Of a stretch of 64,000 bases of DNA, positions 25,791 through 42,102 are shown piece after piece. The number at the start of each line of letters is the position of its first letter. Positions within the stretch are counted from its first letter, which is position 1. The notes beneath the pieces are model-generated. The model saw nothing but the letters and a program-made list of their open reading frames with translations, was not told the DNA's origin and searched no databases. Origin of the DNA: Trogon surrucura (Eukaryota; Chordata; Aves; Trogoniformes; Trogonidae); assembly GCA_020746105.1 (NCBI GenBank), contig CM036618.1, forward strand, positions 17,529,001 through 17,593,000. The letters run 5' to 3'. A program made the translations under genes and the position numbers.

Positions 25791-26249
25791 AAAAAAAAAA
25801 GATTAAAATAAGACAAAACTCTACCATGCTACTATCCAAGAGTGAGCAAAGACCACCCAAGACACTCTGGATGATATCAGCAACACTTCACAACACGAGA
25901 GGCTGTAAAAAGAGCAGCAGCATCCCCTAACCTCAAAGAGCAGAAACACACAGCTCAACGTCTTTGGAAGCTCAGCAGTCACAAGGTTTGGGCACCTAAG
26001 AACTGCAAATTCCTCCCCTGCTTTAAACTAAATGCTACAATACTTGGAAGACACAAATTACTTACCAGAAGGTGATAGAAACTGGCCTGGGATGCTTTTT
26101 CCTCTTCCAGTCTGCATCTCAGAAGCGCTGGTGCATATCCAACACCAGAGTTTTCACCCTTAGGCCAAAAGAAAAACCTCGACACGCAAGCGTTCAGCAT
26201 CAGGCAAATGCTTCCAAGTGTTGCATGGCTTAAGCACCTCCTAGTAATT

Positions 26250-27628
26250 CACAGAATCACAGAATCACAGAATGTTAAAGGTTGGAAGGGACCTCAAAGA
26301 TCATCTAGTCCAACCCCCCTGCCAGAGCAGGATCACCTACACTAGAGCGCACAGGAACGCGTCCAGGTGGGTTTTGAATGTCTCAAGAGATGGAGATTCC
26401 ACAACCTCCCTAGGCAGCCTGTTCCAGTGCTCAGTCACCCTCACAGTGAAAAAGTTTTTCCTCATATTTTTCTGGAACCTCCTGTGTTCCAGCTTCCACC
26501 CATTGCCCCTTGTCCTGTCAGTGGACGCCGCTGAAAAGAGCCAGGCTCCATCCTCCTGACATTCCCCCTTGACATATTTATAAACATTGATGAGGTCACC
26601 CCTCAGCCTCCTCTTCTCCAAGCTAAAGAGATCCAGCTCCTTCAGTCTTTCCTCATAAGGGAGATGCTCCACTCCCTTCACCATCTTTGTGGCTCTACGC
26701 TGGACTCTCTCAAGCAGCTCCCTGTCCTTCTTGAACTGAGGGGCCCAGAACTGGACACAATATTCCAGATGCGGCCTCACCAGGGCAGAGTAGAGGGGCA
26801 GGAGGACCTCTCTTGACCTACTTGCTACTCCCCTTCTAATACACCCCAGGATGCCATTGGCCTTCTTGGCCACGAGGGCACACTGCTGGCTCATGGTCAT
26901 CCTGCTGTCCACTAGAACCCCCAGGTCCCTTTCCCCTGCACTGCTCTCCAGCAGGGCAGTCCCCAACCTATATTGGCACATGGGGTTATTTTTTCCCAAG
27001 TGCAAAACTCTACACTTGCCCTTATTAAACTTCATCAGATTTCTCCCCGCCCAGCCCTCCAGCCTGTCCAGGTCTCTCTGAATGGCTGCACAGCCTTCTG
27101 GTGTGTCAACCACTCCCCCCAACTTCGTATCATCAGCAAACTTGCTGACAACATTCTCTAATCCCTCATCCAGATCGTTGATGAATATATTAAACAGCAC
27201 CGGCCCAAGCACTGACCCCTGAGGGACCCCACTAGACACAGGCATCCAGCCAGACTCGGCCCCATTGACCACAACCCTCTGGCTTCTTCCCTTCAACCAG
27301 TTCTCGACCCACCTCACTACTTGGTCATCCAGACCACACTTCCTCAGTTTACCTATGAGGATGCTGTGGGAGACGGTGTCAAAGGCCTTGCTGATGTCCA
27401 GGTAGACCACGTCCACTGCATGGCCACCATCCATCCACCTGGTTATGTCTTCGTAAAAGGCTATCAGGTTGGTCAAACATGACTTCCCCTTGGCAAAGCC
27501 ATGCTGACTGCCCCTAATAACCTTCTTATCCTTGATATGCCTAGAGACAGTGTCAAGGATAAGATGTTCCATCACCTTTCCAGGGATGGAGGTGAGGCTG
27601 ACCGGTCTGTAGTTACTCGGGTCATCAT
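26250..27628 (-). mobile_element. CR1 LINE with open reverse-transcriptase frame
   Basis: The longest element in the window, a self-copying non-LTR retrotransposon. The tail (ACAGAATCACAGAATCACAG on the plus strand) is at 26250. The minus-strand frame 26337-27686 is 449 codons with no stop. CR1 similarity starts near residue 21 ([11 protein letters not shown]), so the first 20 codons are flanking DNA. RT motifs are intact: [11 protein letters not shown] (95-105), [15 protein letters not shown] (151-165), FADD catalytic box (183-186). The C-terminal part continues to [15 protein letters not shown]. The endonuclease domain and ORF1 are missing, so it cannot move on its own. Probably one of the younger insertions here. 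Confidence 0.96.
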
Positions 27629-27686
27629 GATTCACTGTAATCATCTGATGAACAAAGCAGCAGTGCCTGTGGCATGAATTGCACAC
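26337..27686 (-). pseudogene. CR1 ORF2 fragment (reverse transcriptase, 5'-truncated)
   Basis: A 449-codon open frame inside the CR1 copy. The 5' truncation removes the apurinic endonuclease and the start of the RT; the apparent ATG lies in flanking DNA. RT active-site aspartates are present at D97 (motif A) and D185-D186 (FADD). It is a retrotransposon relic, not a host gene. Confidence 0.9.
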
Positions 27687-29395
27687 TGTAGTATAACCAG
27701 GGAAAAAGCAGAAGGATCTGGTTACCGGAAAGAATTGTTAAGCTGTTCCACCAAGGTCTTTTTCTTCATATATTTGAAGTTTTTTAAAAATGACTAACAG
27801 CAGAGAGAAGAAAAGGTATTAAACTCCTTCACCTCGATGCATCTCAGAATCTGTACTTGCAGAAAGAGGATGAGCACCCACAACAGGCAGGACTTTAATA
27901 CGACCCATTCTTGTGGAGCGTGAAGCGCTCACCTTCAAACCCTTTTTGCAGCAAATTCAGAAGAGTGATGTGGTGTGGGAGAAAAGTCAGGAGCCAGAGC
28001 CACAGCTCTTGGGGGCAGCCTGTGCCCTGGGGTTTGCTGTTCATTCAGCCTTACCTCTGGGGCACGATGGAAATGCTGGCTTCTCAGCCCATACCCAGCA
28101 GAGCACCAGCAACACCCAGCCATGGGAATGATAACCACTGTCCCACAGCTATCTCGGAGCAGATGCCCAACACCACTATTTTTCAGCAAATCAACAGTCT
28201 CAGTCAGATCTCACCACTGAAGTCTGCAATGGACTCCAAAGGGATAAAAAGTTTTCCTTCCATTTCTCTGCAAGCTCAGAAAGTAGCAATATTATCATTA
28301 CTTCAAAGATCAGTTGGGCATAACTTCAAATGTAAAAACCACCGACAGAAGAATCAGATGCATATCCGATTATTTTCTTCCTGCTGGCTTAATCTTTCAG
28401 TCATTCCTCACATAAAGGCTGTTTTACCACAGAAACCAAATGACTGCGCTGTGCGGATCATAGGATCTCAGTAACATTCCCCAGGGCTGGATTTCAAAAC
28501 AAAAAAAAAAGCTGTCTTGTCAGCAAACAGGACACAAGACTTAACTCTCAAATCCTTCCTGATGAAAACATTTAGTTCTGATAATTCATTGTGCACAAAG
28601 AGAGGCTGAAGCACTAACAGGTAATCGACACGACTCCATTCATTCAGTGCTTTCTGCCAGGCAAAGTTTCCAGTTTTTAACTTGGAGGAAGCAGTTACCC
28701 TTCAGGGATCACACCAGGCTGTTAATACACCTCCAGATTCCCAGGCTGGCTGTGCCCTGCCACAGGCAGGAGCAGCCGCAACTGTTCTTTGACCTCTTCT
28801 GGGCACAAATTGCTGTAATCACTTCAGGAAATCTGGGGATTTTCTTATTTTTGTCATTACACCCTAGTGTTGCAGTTGCTTCCTGAGAACAAGGCTGACA
28901 TTAGGTTGCTGCTCTTACTTCTTCCTCCACATTGCCTGAGGTTTTCAACATTTTCACACATAACCCAAAGTGAAAATGCGTCAAGGAGTTATGGAAGATT
29001 TCTCACCTGAACACAATTTTTTTTCCTTAACAAATTATAGTAGGAAATAAATGTAACACGAGAAACTGTGCTTGAGGTTACCGGTGTTCCGTATCTGCTG
29101 CTATTAAAGCCATTAACAGCTAAGAAACACGGGGGATCAGAAAACAGGGATCAGTTCTGCATTAACTAACAACAGCCATCAAAGTATGGTACCAGAAAAA
29201 CATATCCAGTTTCACTTACCCCTCAGTATTTTTGTCTTGTAGACTAACTGCTTGTCACTTGCGGCAATTACTGTGCCAGAAGCCCTACTAAAGAGCGGTT
29301 GCCATTCATACAGATGAAGAGATCTGCACTTTTATCATTTTGCTTCAAATCTCTCCTGGTGCTCCAAAGACCATTTCAAAACTTATTCCAAACAG
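27629..29395. other. Intergenic, no gene seen
   Basis: A 187-codon plus-strand frame at 27911-28474 has no recognisable motif and overlaps other open frames of similar quality, so it is not called. Confidence 0.5.
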
Positions 29396-29490
29396 TCATA
29401 GAATCATACAAGAGTTTTGGCTGGAAGACACCTTCAAGATCAAGTCCAACGTTTTCCTAGCCCTATCAACACCACTAAACCATGTCAGTT
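29396..29490 (-). mobile_element. Short CR1 3' remnant
   Basis: The plus strand reads TCATAGAATCATACAAGAG, GGCTGGAAGACACCTTCAAG, ATCAAGTCCAACG, and CACCACTAAACCATGTC, after which similarity stops. Confidence 0.85.
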
Positions 29491-30316
29491 AGGTTTTTAC
29501 TGAAACTTATTTTTTGGAGTATTAGTACACCTTTTGTAAAGAAATAAGAGGTTGTTCTCTCTTCAATGCTGAAAATGAGGTGTCAAAACAACCAATTTCT
29601 TAGTCAAATTGGAAAGTAACCCTTTTTCAGTAAACAAGTATTTTATCAAGACTGAGACATGATCTATATAAACTAAGCAACAGGAAGACATTTAAATCCT
29701 CATGAGAGCTGAGAACAGGTGAGACCAGATGCATAGCTTTTCTCCAAACTATACCTCCAAAACCGATTTGTATTATAGCAAGTACATAAACCAAAGCTAA
29801 GTAGGCATTTAGACATCGGTGGCACCAGGATAAGATTAATAGCAGCTGCAGCAAAGTCTTACTCCCTTGTTGAATCACTTCCATCTCTAGTCTCTCTCTA
29901 ATGCATCCGTGCCTGTGTTATCTATTACCCTACAAGAGCAATGCTTGGCTAAAAGGGACGCTTCCTACCTGCCATTACGAATGATTACTTGGCCATCACA
30001 CATCCATTCCAACATTGAGTTGAAAATATAGTTCCAGTTCTTTTCTCCGAGAATTAAGGAAAAAAAAAAGATTAAAGCTTTCCACCTTAATTCCCATGCA
30101 TTGATCCTAAGACATACTAGGAATCAAGTGGGAAGAGCTATAATATAGCTAGACTCTGCTCATAGACTGGAAGTCCTACCCTTTTTCCACATTGAGTATA
30201 TAAATTAACAGATCTGAATATAAATTGAAAGCTGCTAAATCATTTGTTGGTCCAAATTGATATCAGCACATTATTACTGTCTCGCTTATGCTCTAAACAA
30301 CATCGCCCTACCCCTG

Positions 30317-30347
30317 ATTAAGTCTGATGCTTTGTGTCAGACTTAAT
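30317..30347. repeat. Inverted repeat, 11-bp arms, 9-nt loop
   Basis: ATTAAGTCTGA (30317-30327) is matched by TCAGACTTAAT (30337-30347), perfect arms. It lies in AT-rich intergenic DNA about 1.4 kb beyond the RRM2 3' end. Confidence 0.9.
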
Positions 30348-30840
30348 TTGATCAAAGCTTCAACTGCCAAGAGGATCCAAGAAATAGCACAAAGCCCCAT
30401 TTACAGAGAATGAAATACTGATACATTTACCCAAAAACTTGCCTAATTTTTAAAAACGAGTATTAGGTTGCAGTGCTTGCAAATGATGTGCCTGGCTGCC
30501 CAACTCAACATGTCCCTGTTCTGGTTCCTAACTTGTTCTTCTCAGACCATTGCGATCACTGACCTGTTACCATCATCAGTGCTGTGGGGACATTACAGAG
30601 CCATCTGCTAGCAGCCCTGCATCTTCTACTTGGAAACCCAGACTTTGGGTCTTGGGATTTTTAAATTATTTATGTCTTCTCTCCCCAGGATAGCCTTGAA
30701 AACACGCACATCCTGCTACCTTCACAGACCCAGGGGAAGAACAGTCACACACCATCACCTTCAGTGCAATCAAAAGCAAAGGAGGAAAGACCATAAAGTC
30801 AGTTAATTTTATACCAAGGAAGCATCTCTCAAAGCAGCAC

Positions 30841-30855
30841 TATATATATATATAT
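30841..30855 (+). repeat. (TA)n microsatellite
   Basis: Uninterrupted alternating TA over 15 bases. Confidence 0.9.
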
Positions 30856-31754
30856 TTCAAAAGGGGGAGCACTTTAGCAGAAAGTAAATGCCAGCATTCT
30901 TTCCTTTCAAAGAATCGCTTTAGAGTTCTGTGAAGTTTGCTTTCCATACCCGCTACACTTGAAGAAAGGCAGCCTTGCGGGACAGTCCTTTTAGTTAGGT
31001 GTTAAATTAGCCCATGGAGTAAAACTTTTTGTACATCAAGCTAATTTCAGTCTCTCGTTGTTATTTAATCTCACTGCAAACCACTTGGCAGGAATCCCTT
31101 GCAGGGAACTCTTTTGCAGACCACGTCCCTGGGCAAAACCGTCTTAAGCATCCTCATTCCCATTGCTCCACGCTGAGCTCAGAGTAGCAATGCTGTAGCA
31201 GTTTTCACCACTGCTATGTACTAAAACTAATTTAATTGCATGTAGAAAGCAATACTGCTCCAGCCTGAACTAGCTGAATTTACCCTGAAACACCCCATCT
31301 TTAATGCAGTTGATCTGAAAGGCAGAGCTAAGCACAGCAATTTCACTTGACATCTACCAACCAACATAACCAAGCAGCTGTTTCCTGCAGAGCTTGCAAT
31401 TCCTCAGCCTTAGAAAGTCTGCAACTCGGAAGAAAATTAACACATCACTTTGCCCACGGAGGACGGAATCCAGTAATGCTTAATCCAACCAGCTCTTTAT
31501 TACTATTATACAAAATGCTGTTCCCAGATATTAAAGAAAAAGCAATTAAGTCCAGAAGCCAGATGCATGCTTTTTTTCAGTACTCAGAATAGAAAACTTC
31601 AAGGTCTTGACCTTCCATTCCAAGTTTTTCTGTTCTTCAACAGATTTCAAAATCAATATAGTCTGATTTGCAGCACCATTTTAAAGTTAGATACACAAGG
31701 TATGAAAGTTTAAGTTGCAAAAGTCTAAAGATAAAGACTTTCTTCTTGGCATTG

Positions 31755-32264
31755 TTATTACAAGACAGTTCTTTATTTTAAACATTAAAGTGCCAGGTTT
31801 ATGTACAAACTATTAAAACAACAATAAAAAAGGTAAACTTAAAACCTGCTAAGAAAGCAGTGAGGTCATGTAGTTGCCTCCAGAGTTTTCCACAAAGCAT
31901 TCAGCAAGTTTAAAATCAATATTTCCTAGCTGCTTCTTTGTTTATGGGCAGAATAGCAGAAGCTAGTGGTCACTGCCCATAACCTCCCATCTCGTAGAAG
32001 GAAGGTGCCCATATATTTCACAAAATCCAGTAGCATATGTTGTAAGAGATACATCTAAACATCCTATGAATTAACACCATTGGCAAAGTCTAATAAAAAG
32101 GGATTTTACTGCTGGAGCTACACTAGCCTCCTGAAAAGCACCAATATCACCACACTTTTCAAGAGTGGGATTTTAGTACAAGAATCAAGTCACACTGTGA
32201 CTCAATATATTTAAACTTTCCCTGTAAACAAAGGAGCATACACACTAAGATGGCCCAAGTTCAT
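31755..32264 (-). other. RRM2: RRM2 3' untranslated region (end estimated)
   Basis: An AT-rich stretch of about 510 bp follows the RRM2 stop codon without interruption by repeats. The end is placed 15-20 nt past the AATAAA at 31777-31772 by the usual cleavage distance. Another AATAAA at 31501-31496 would allow a longer form. The extent is inferred; no transcript was available. Confidence 0.6.
31772..31777 (-). terminator. RRM2: Polyadenylation signal of RRM2
   Basis: AATAAA read on the minus strand, about 490 nt after the RRM2 stop. It is the first canonical hexamer downstream of the stop and is preceded by a T-rich tract. Confidence 0.65.
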
Positions 32265-37435
<5,171 letters not shown>

Positions 37436-37486
37436 GACGGCGGCCAAGAGCGAAGCGGCGGGAGCGCGCGGACCCCGCGCCGCCTC

Positions 37487-37660
37487 TTTATATCCCCTTC
37501 GAACTTGGCGCCAGAACGCGCGGCTGGCCAATCGCTGCCCGAGCCGCGCCTGCCGCCCGACCGCCCCCGCGCTCCCATTGGCTGAGGCGGCAGGGCCGGC
37601 CCCGCCTCCTATTGTGGCGGCGACGGCGGGAGCGCAAAGACCCGCCCCGCGCTTTGGCGC
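37487..37660 (-). promoter_or_regulatory. RRM2: RRM2 core and proximal promoter: TATA, CDE/CHR-like tandem, two CCAAT boxes, E2F-like sites
   Basis: Read in the direction of RRM2, the elements are: an E2F-like site (37660-37653, plus-strand TTTGGCGC), CCAAT (37581-37577), inverted CCAAT (37532-37528), GGCGCCAA (37512-37505), TTCGAA (37503-37498) and TATAAA (37492-37487). The ATG is at 37435, so transcription should start near 37460 with a 5' UTR of about 25 nt. GGCGC, a 4-nt gap, then TTCGAA fits the CDE/CHR arrangement of cell-cycle genes. CCAAT boxes (NF-Y) and E2F sites are known features of mammalian RRM2 promoters. Binding is inferred. Confidence 0.75.
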
Positions 37661-37780
37661 CCGGGGAAAGGCGGGAGAGTGCGCAGGCCCTGCCTCCTCC
37701 CCGCGGGCTGGCGCGGAATTCAGTGCGGGGGGTGGGGGCATACGCAAACGCAGCTTCGGCCGCTTGGGGCATGCGCGGCT

Positions 37781-39439
37781 TGTGGTAAAGAGAGGTTTAG
37801 CTACTTTTACCCGTTTATTGAAAGATTCCGGATGCAATAGGGAAGCATAAAACTTGTTTCCAGTTTAAGGTAGAGATTGGGAAATGCCACGTCGCTCCCA
37901 TCCCTGTCTTGCTCTCCCCCTCTCTTTTCTGGTCCCTTCATTTTCACTGTCAACGGTGATAGGACCCTGTGTTTGAAGATAGATTTCCCCTTCCTGCATA
38001 TGGAGACAGAAATTGGCTTCCCTGTGCCTCCTGGTTCCACATGTTTATAATAAATAATATAAGAAAGGGAAAGCACAGGTATGAAGATGAAGAGATGAAT
38101 ATTCATCTTCTTTTAAAAGTCAGCATTTATTTTCTATTCATTAGATTGCCTTTATTTGAGCAATGTTGTTTCATTCATCCAACTCTGCAAAGGATTTGCT
38201 GCCGTCAACCTAAAAGTTTTCCCTGAAGCAGTTTTAATGAAACCAAGAGCTTGAGACTTAAAGGCTCTTCTGCCAGGTCGGGTGTACTATGGCCTTGACC
38301 TAAGTGGTCACTGTCATCTCAGGTCCCAGGAACTAGGCTGGAAGAGAAATGATACTATGTTAAATACACTGCTGTAATGAGTGGGTCTGGAAGAAAAACA
38401 AGGGTAGTACCCTTTGGCATCACCTCTGACACTGGAAATTCAACTTGATTATTCATTTCAGCTGGTCAGTGTCAAGGTCACAAATTTGAATCTCAGTTCT
38501 CCTCAGCTGGGATATATCAGAAATGGCCATCTGAAAGATTAAGCTTGTAGTATTTATTGGTCCTATTTGGGATGTTAGACTGATGCAGGCATTCACCCAC
38601 GAGATGTTCTGTGGGACCTTCTACACCAAATATATCTCCCAATATACAAATTTAAGTGTACATCTCCATCTCAGGAGAGCAAGCGCCACAACACCCCATC
38701 CTAGTAGGCAACCTTGACAGGCATGGAGATGCTCCTGCTCTGTCCCAGGAAAGTGAGTCTCAGGGTCAAGAATGCCAGGCAGCTCCCAAAAGGCTCATCA
38801 GCACCCACATAGCAACCTACTATCTCCTGCCACCTCTACAGCTGCTGGGGGGATTGGCAGAAATCTACAGCAGCACCCTCCCCACCCCATCCAAACTCAT
38901 TTAGCCTCCCACCTCAATAAAGAACCCTATAGGCACCAGCCCATAAGCCTTGAGCTGCTGCCAAGGGCCATCAGGATGCACCAGCTGTGCTATCACTGCA
39001 GCTCAGCCACCCTTCTAGGAATCCCATGGCAGGGAACCAAAGCCCAGCCCAGGGACAATGGCTCTGCAGGGAGAGAAAACGCCAGGGAGAGCAGAGAAGG
39101 CCTGTGAGGAGGCACATTGCACCCCTGTGCTGCTGTAACTGCTGCAAAATGGTATTTGGGAATGAGTGTCCGCACTGAATTTTCATGTTACAGCGATTAA
39201 ACCCAGTTACATTTGTTCCTCCAGGCACATCACCAAGGTTTACATGCTGTTCACAGTACTTTGCTGTGTACCTACTAGTGGTGTCGTGGAGGAAAGCAAG
39301 GATGAGGAAGTCCGCTCCCCTTCACATACAATCTCCTCAGTGATGCAACTGCATTTTAGAACCAGCATTTTCAAGCCAGCTCCTCTGCCAGAGCTGGGTT
39401 CAAGGAAGCTTTGAGGTGGCCTCCCTCAGCATCACACCT
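37781..39439. other. Upstream flank of RRM2, no gene seen
   Basis: Composition drops from CpG island to ordinary AT-rich DNA at about 37800. No exon divergent from RRM2 is recognisable. Confidence 0.55.
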
Positions 39440-39613
39440 TTCTGGTTGCCCAGAAAGATTGTGGATGCCCCCTCCCTGGAGATGTTCAAGGCCAGGTTGG
39501 ATGAGGCCTTGAGCAACCTGGTCTAGTTAAGGTCATCCCTGCCCATGGCAGGGAGGTTGGATTAGATGATATCTAAGGTCCCTTCCAACCTAAGACATTC
39601 CATGATTCTATGT
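39440..39613 (+). mobile_element. CR1 LINE 3' fragment
   Basis: From GGTTGCCCAGAAAGATTGTG through CCTCCCTGGAGATGTTCAAG, CAACCTGGTCTAGTTAAGG and CTTCCAACCTAAGACATTCC to ATGATTCTATG. Confidence 0.93.
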
Positions 39614-40011
39614 CAGCTGGCTCATGCCCTCTCTTGGGGCATGTGAAAGGATGCTCTGCTCTTTTGACTTCTGTCAGAGTGGAGTACTGTGTGTTTGGAA
39701 AAAAAAACATGCCAACACCTCAAAACTTGAATTAGTTTCATGGCCTCTTTGTTTACAGGAATTTGGACACTCAGAAAGGTGGAAGTAAGAGGAGCCCGAG
39801 GCGTTTGGGGGAGGCGGGTGCAGGGCGTTGTGTAACCATGCTGTTGGTACAGCTTCCCCTCCAGACTGCTCGCCTTGGTGTCCCAACCAGAGGAGAGACT
39901 CCAGCACCCACCTCCACCCAGACCCTGGCATGTCTCCTCAGCTGCAGGTCGAGCTCAGCAGCCGCATCTGCCCCAGCCACTGCTGCTATGGCATCCTCAG
40001 TGCCAGCATGG

Positions 40012-40195
40012 TCACAGAATCACAGAATCACAGAATTGTTGAGGCTGGAAAACACCTCTGAGCTCATCAAGTCTGGCCTATGACCCAACACCACCACATG
40101 GGCCAGACCACGGCACTAAGTGCCACATCCAGCCTCTCCTTAAACACCTCCAGGGATGGTGACTCCACCACTTCCCTGGGCAGTGCATTCCATGT
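40012..40195 (-). mobile_element. CR1 LINE 3' fragment
   Basis: The plus strand begins TCACAGAATCACAGAATCAC and continues ATTGTTGAGGCTGGAAAACA, TGACCCAACACCACCACATG and CCTTAAACACCTCCAGGGAT before diverging after CAGTGCATTCCA. It is the same subfamily as the copy at 48232. Confidence 0.93.
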
Positions 40196-41017
40196 CCCCA
40201 CCACACTTCTGCTTCATCATCATGGGTACTGCCTTGCTTCTCAGCTGACCTAACTGCTGGCATTGGGTCACACTCAGGGCCAGCCTACAGGACAGACAGA
40301 CAGGTTGACAGTGACCCCAGGTTGCTGATCGCCTCCCACCACTGTAGTGACTGGTCTAACTGATGAAAGTGGGTGAGGATAACTCCACGGGAGACATGGG
40401 GTGGCAGTGTTTGCTGATGGTTTCTGCCTGATTTGTGGTATGCAATTTGTTCACCATTGTCTCATCCAGCCACATTCATCTGTGCAAATCCTGAAATCCT
40501 CACCTGTTGCTCAGCCTTGCAGGGTTGATATTTGTATAGGGCTTCCTGCTGAAGGGTACCTGCTTAGGCCTGCAAGTCCCAACGCCTGTGTTCCACATGC
40601 AACAAAAAGAAATCTAAATACTCAAAATATAACTTGAGATGGAGTGCGTGAGGAGGAGAAGGCCATCAGCCAATACCGCCAAGGTGAGAAGGGGCCACCA
40701 TTTTCTCCAACACGTTTAGATGAACTGCATTTGCCTGCATGCTCACCCAGCTGTGCTGAGGAGAAGGATGCTCCAAATCTCCCCAGAACCAATCTGAGCC
40801 TTAAGAACTTAGACCAGAATGCCCAAATATCTTGTCACCCTGTTTAGAAGTGGTTGCCCTCCACTCACTGCAGGGTTTACAACTTGAAGGAGGACTTTGG
40901 AAAAGCTGCAGGGCTCTACCTGTTAAGCTGAGGAACTTTGACAGGCTGTTTCACTGAGAATTCTAGAGCAGAACAAAGCAAGTCTTCATCAACTTGATTC
41001 TAGCTGGGTACCGTATT
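40196..41017. other. No gene seen
   Basis: Short spacer between a CR1 fragment and the LTR, with only short frames. Confidence 0.55.
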
Positions 41018-41472
41018 TGTCATTTTGGAAAATATTTCCAAGGGTTCAGGGTTTGAGATAAGGACAGGGAGATCACTCTCATCTACCGTCCCGGGCAGAA
41101 CAGACTCAGTTTTGGGGAAATTAGGTACATTTATTAAGAGAACTAATCAGAGAGGAGTAGTGAGAAGTGAGAAAGAGCAAACAGATCTTAAACAGAACAC
41201 CTTCCCCCCATCCCTCCCTTCTTCCCGGGCTTAACACCAATCCTGGTTTCTCCACCTCCTCCCCCCGAGCGGCGCAGGGGGACAGGGAATGGGGGTTGGG
41301 GTCAGTTCATCCGATGTTGGTTCCACCGCTTCTTCATTCCGGGGGAGGACTCTTCACTCTTCCCCAGGGCCATTGTGGGGTCCCTCTCACGGGAGACAAG
41401 CTTCACGCTCTCTTCTCCACGTGAGTCGTCCCACGAAGGGCAATTCATCACAAACTGCCCAACGCGAGACAC

Positions 41473-41501
41473 CTCACGAGGGGCAGCCCACCCCTCGTGA
41501 G
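41473..41501. repeat. Hairpin in the LTR, 11-bp arms
   Basis: CTCACGAGGGG (41473-41483) pairs with CCCCTCGTGAG (41491-41501) around a 7-nt loop. Confidence 0.95.
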
Positions 41502-41527
41502 TCTGAGGCACAGTCCTTCAGGGGAAA

Positions 41528-41762
41528 CTGCTCCAGCGTGAGCCACCCGCAGCGTCCCAAAAGTCCCACCAGCCAACCTGCTCCAGCGTGGGCATTCCTC
41601 TCTTCCACGGGCTACAGGTTCCGGCAGCGACTTGCTCTGATGCGGGCTTCCCACGGGCTACAGTCCCCTTTCAGGCATCCACCCACACGGCGTGGAGTCC
41701 TTGGTGGACATCTACGCGGTGATCCTTGCGGTGGACATCTGCACCCTGCCCACGGGCTGCAG
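41528..41762 (-). repeat. Interspersed short repeat blocks in the LTR
   Basis: CTGCTCCAGCGTG occurs at 41528 and 41578 (period 50). CCACGGGCTRCAG occurs at 41605, 41651 and 41750. GGTGGACATCT occurs at 41703 and 41730 (period 27). The spacing is irregular, so this is a modular rather than a simple tandem array. Confidence 0.85.
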
Positions 41763-42089
41763 GGGGACAACCCGCTTCCCCATGGTCTTCACCACGGACC
41801 CGGGGGACTCCTGCTCCGGCACCTGGAGCTCATCCTCCCCCCGGCTCCTTCTTCACTGACCTTGGTGTCTGCACAGATTCTCACTCCTCCATCTCTGTGC
41901 CAGCTGTTATGGCGCAGTTCTTTTTCCCTGTTTTTAAATATGTTTTTCACAGAGGCGTTCCTCTGCTATCACCTTACTGATAGGCTCAGCCTTGGCCAGT
42001 GGCGGGTCCCTCTTTGGAGCCAGCTGGCATTGGCTCTATCAAACTTGGGGAGCTCCTAGCAGCTTCTTACAGAAGCCACCCTGCAGCTA

Positions 42090-42102
42090 CCCCCCCCCCC
42101 CC
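42090..42102 (+). repeat. 13-C homopolymer
   Basis: A pure C run (G on the LTR-sense strand) followed by GCCGCC, near the 5' end of the LTR. Its length is likely to vary and is prone to sequencing error. Confidence 0.9.

Larger units (their letters stand above)
24656..26249. other. Intergenic, with local duplication and palindrome
   Basis: Nothing coding recognised. The structured part is 25691-25800. Confidence 0.55.
29491..31754. other. Intergenic between CR1 remnant and RRM2 3' end
   Basis: AT-rich, holding only the inverted repeat at 30317 and the TA run at 30841. Confidence 0.55.

Noticed and set aside
27911..28474. 187-codon plus-strand open frame
   Set aside because: No motif, no splice context, and competing open frames in the other phases.
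1..31750. Exons of HPCAL1, the expected neighbour downstream of RRM2
   Set aside because: No frame resembling its EF-hand protein was found; it probably lies beyond the window.
41289..42059. 256-codon plus-strand open frame
   Set aside because: Lies antisense within the LTR, with low-complexity Pro/His/Leu content and no recognised domain.
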